Of a DNA stretch of 64,000 bases, positions 63,893-64,000 are shown piece by piece. Source of the stretch: Rivularia sp. T60_A2020_040 (GTDB lineage Bacteria; Cyanobacteriota; Cyanobacteriia; Cyanobacteriales; Nostocaceae); the NCBI GenBank assembly GCA_015272215.1, contig JACYMD010000048.1, forward strand, positions 68,874-132,873, written 5' to 3'. The notes under the pieces are model-generated. The model was given only the letters and a program-made list of their open reading frames with translations. It did not search any database and had not been told where the DNA came from. Numbering within the stretch: position 1 is the first letter of the stretch; every line of letters starts with the position of its first letter. Made by a program: the position numbers and the translations under genes.

Positions 63893-64000
63893 AATTCTAT
63901 ACCTCCAGTCAAAATTCCGAGATGCTTTTATATTTTCTCATTAAATGTTGCTTAAATGAATAGCACTTAATATAGCAATCCTAAATCATATATGAGAATT

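Overview
The window is chromosomal DNA of a filamentous, probably heterocyst-forming cyanobacterium (Nostocales; the content resembles the Nostoc/Calothrix/Rivularia group). Evidence: cyanobacteria-restricted families (DUF3611, DUF3155, the complex C cofactor-assembly protein CCB2/4, a Hik2/CSK-like kinase, SigC next to FurA), many copies of the HIP1 octamer GCGATCGC, an AT-rich background, and many short tandem heptamer repeats between genes. The species is not assigned.

Layout. 0-7 kb: a DUF3611 gene running off the left edge, a PadR regulator, the CCB2/4-like cytochrome b6f assembly factor, DUF3155, a Hik2-like histidine kinase, then an SLH-domain surface protein and a shorter paralogue without SLH repeats. 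7-20 kb: an aminotransferase, gpsA, sigC, furA, a convergent four-repeat peptidoglycan-binding protein, cobN and a GH13 amylase. 20-29 kb: sdhA, an HcyBio (DUF39) homocysteine-biosynthesis protein, a low-complexity basic protein, a TPR protein, an AI-2E/PerM transporter, tRNA-Pro(CGG), lipA and a Uma2 nuclease. 29-40 kb: a THUMP rRNA methyltransferase, a divergent Crp-Fnr / cytochrome b / methyltransferase / cupin-globin cluster, a WD40 protein, a DUF427 protein, a metal-type ABC binding protein with altered ligand positions, and a CooC-like ATPase. 40-55 kb: topA, wecB, a 1827-residue Ser/Thr-His kinase, a haem-oxygenase-fold protein, glgA and hemC. 55-63 kb: an accessory segment flanked by two toxin-antitoxin modules (VapBC and RelBE types), before argC.

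The most interesting part is this accessory segment. A subtilase with the layout of the cyanobactin protease PatG is followed on the same strand by a 62-residue peptide gene. The peptide has an N-terminal leader resembling the start of PatE and a core of six cysteines. Further along the strand lie a second six-Cys frame without a start codon, a CAP-domain protein and a LysM-GH19 chitinase/lysozyme. None of the proteins has a recognisable signal peptide. I read it as a possible RiPP or secreted Cys-rich peptide locus; the sequence does not prove this.

Other points: a cupin fused to a flavohaemoglobin-type globin domain; dispersed repeats carried in frame inside cobN; a good intrinsic terminator between furA and its convergent neighbour, where Anabaena is known to make a furA antisense RNA by read-through; and several families of dispersed hairpins.
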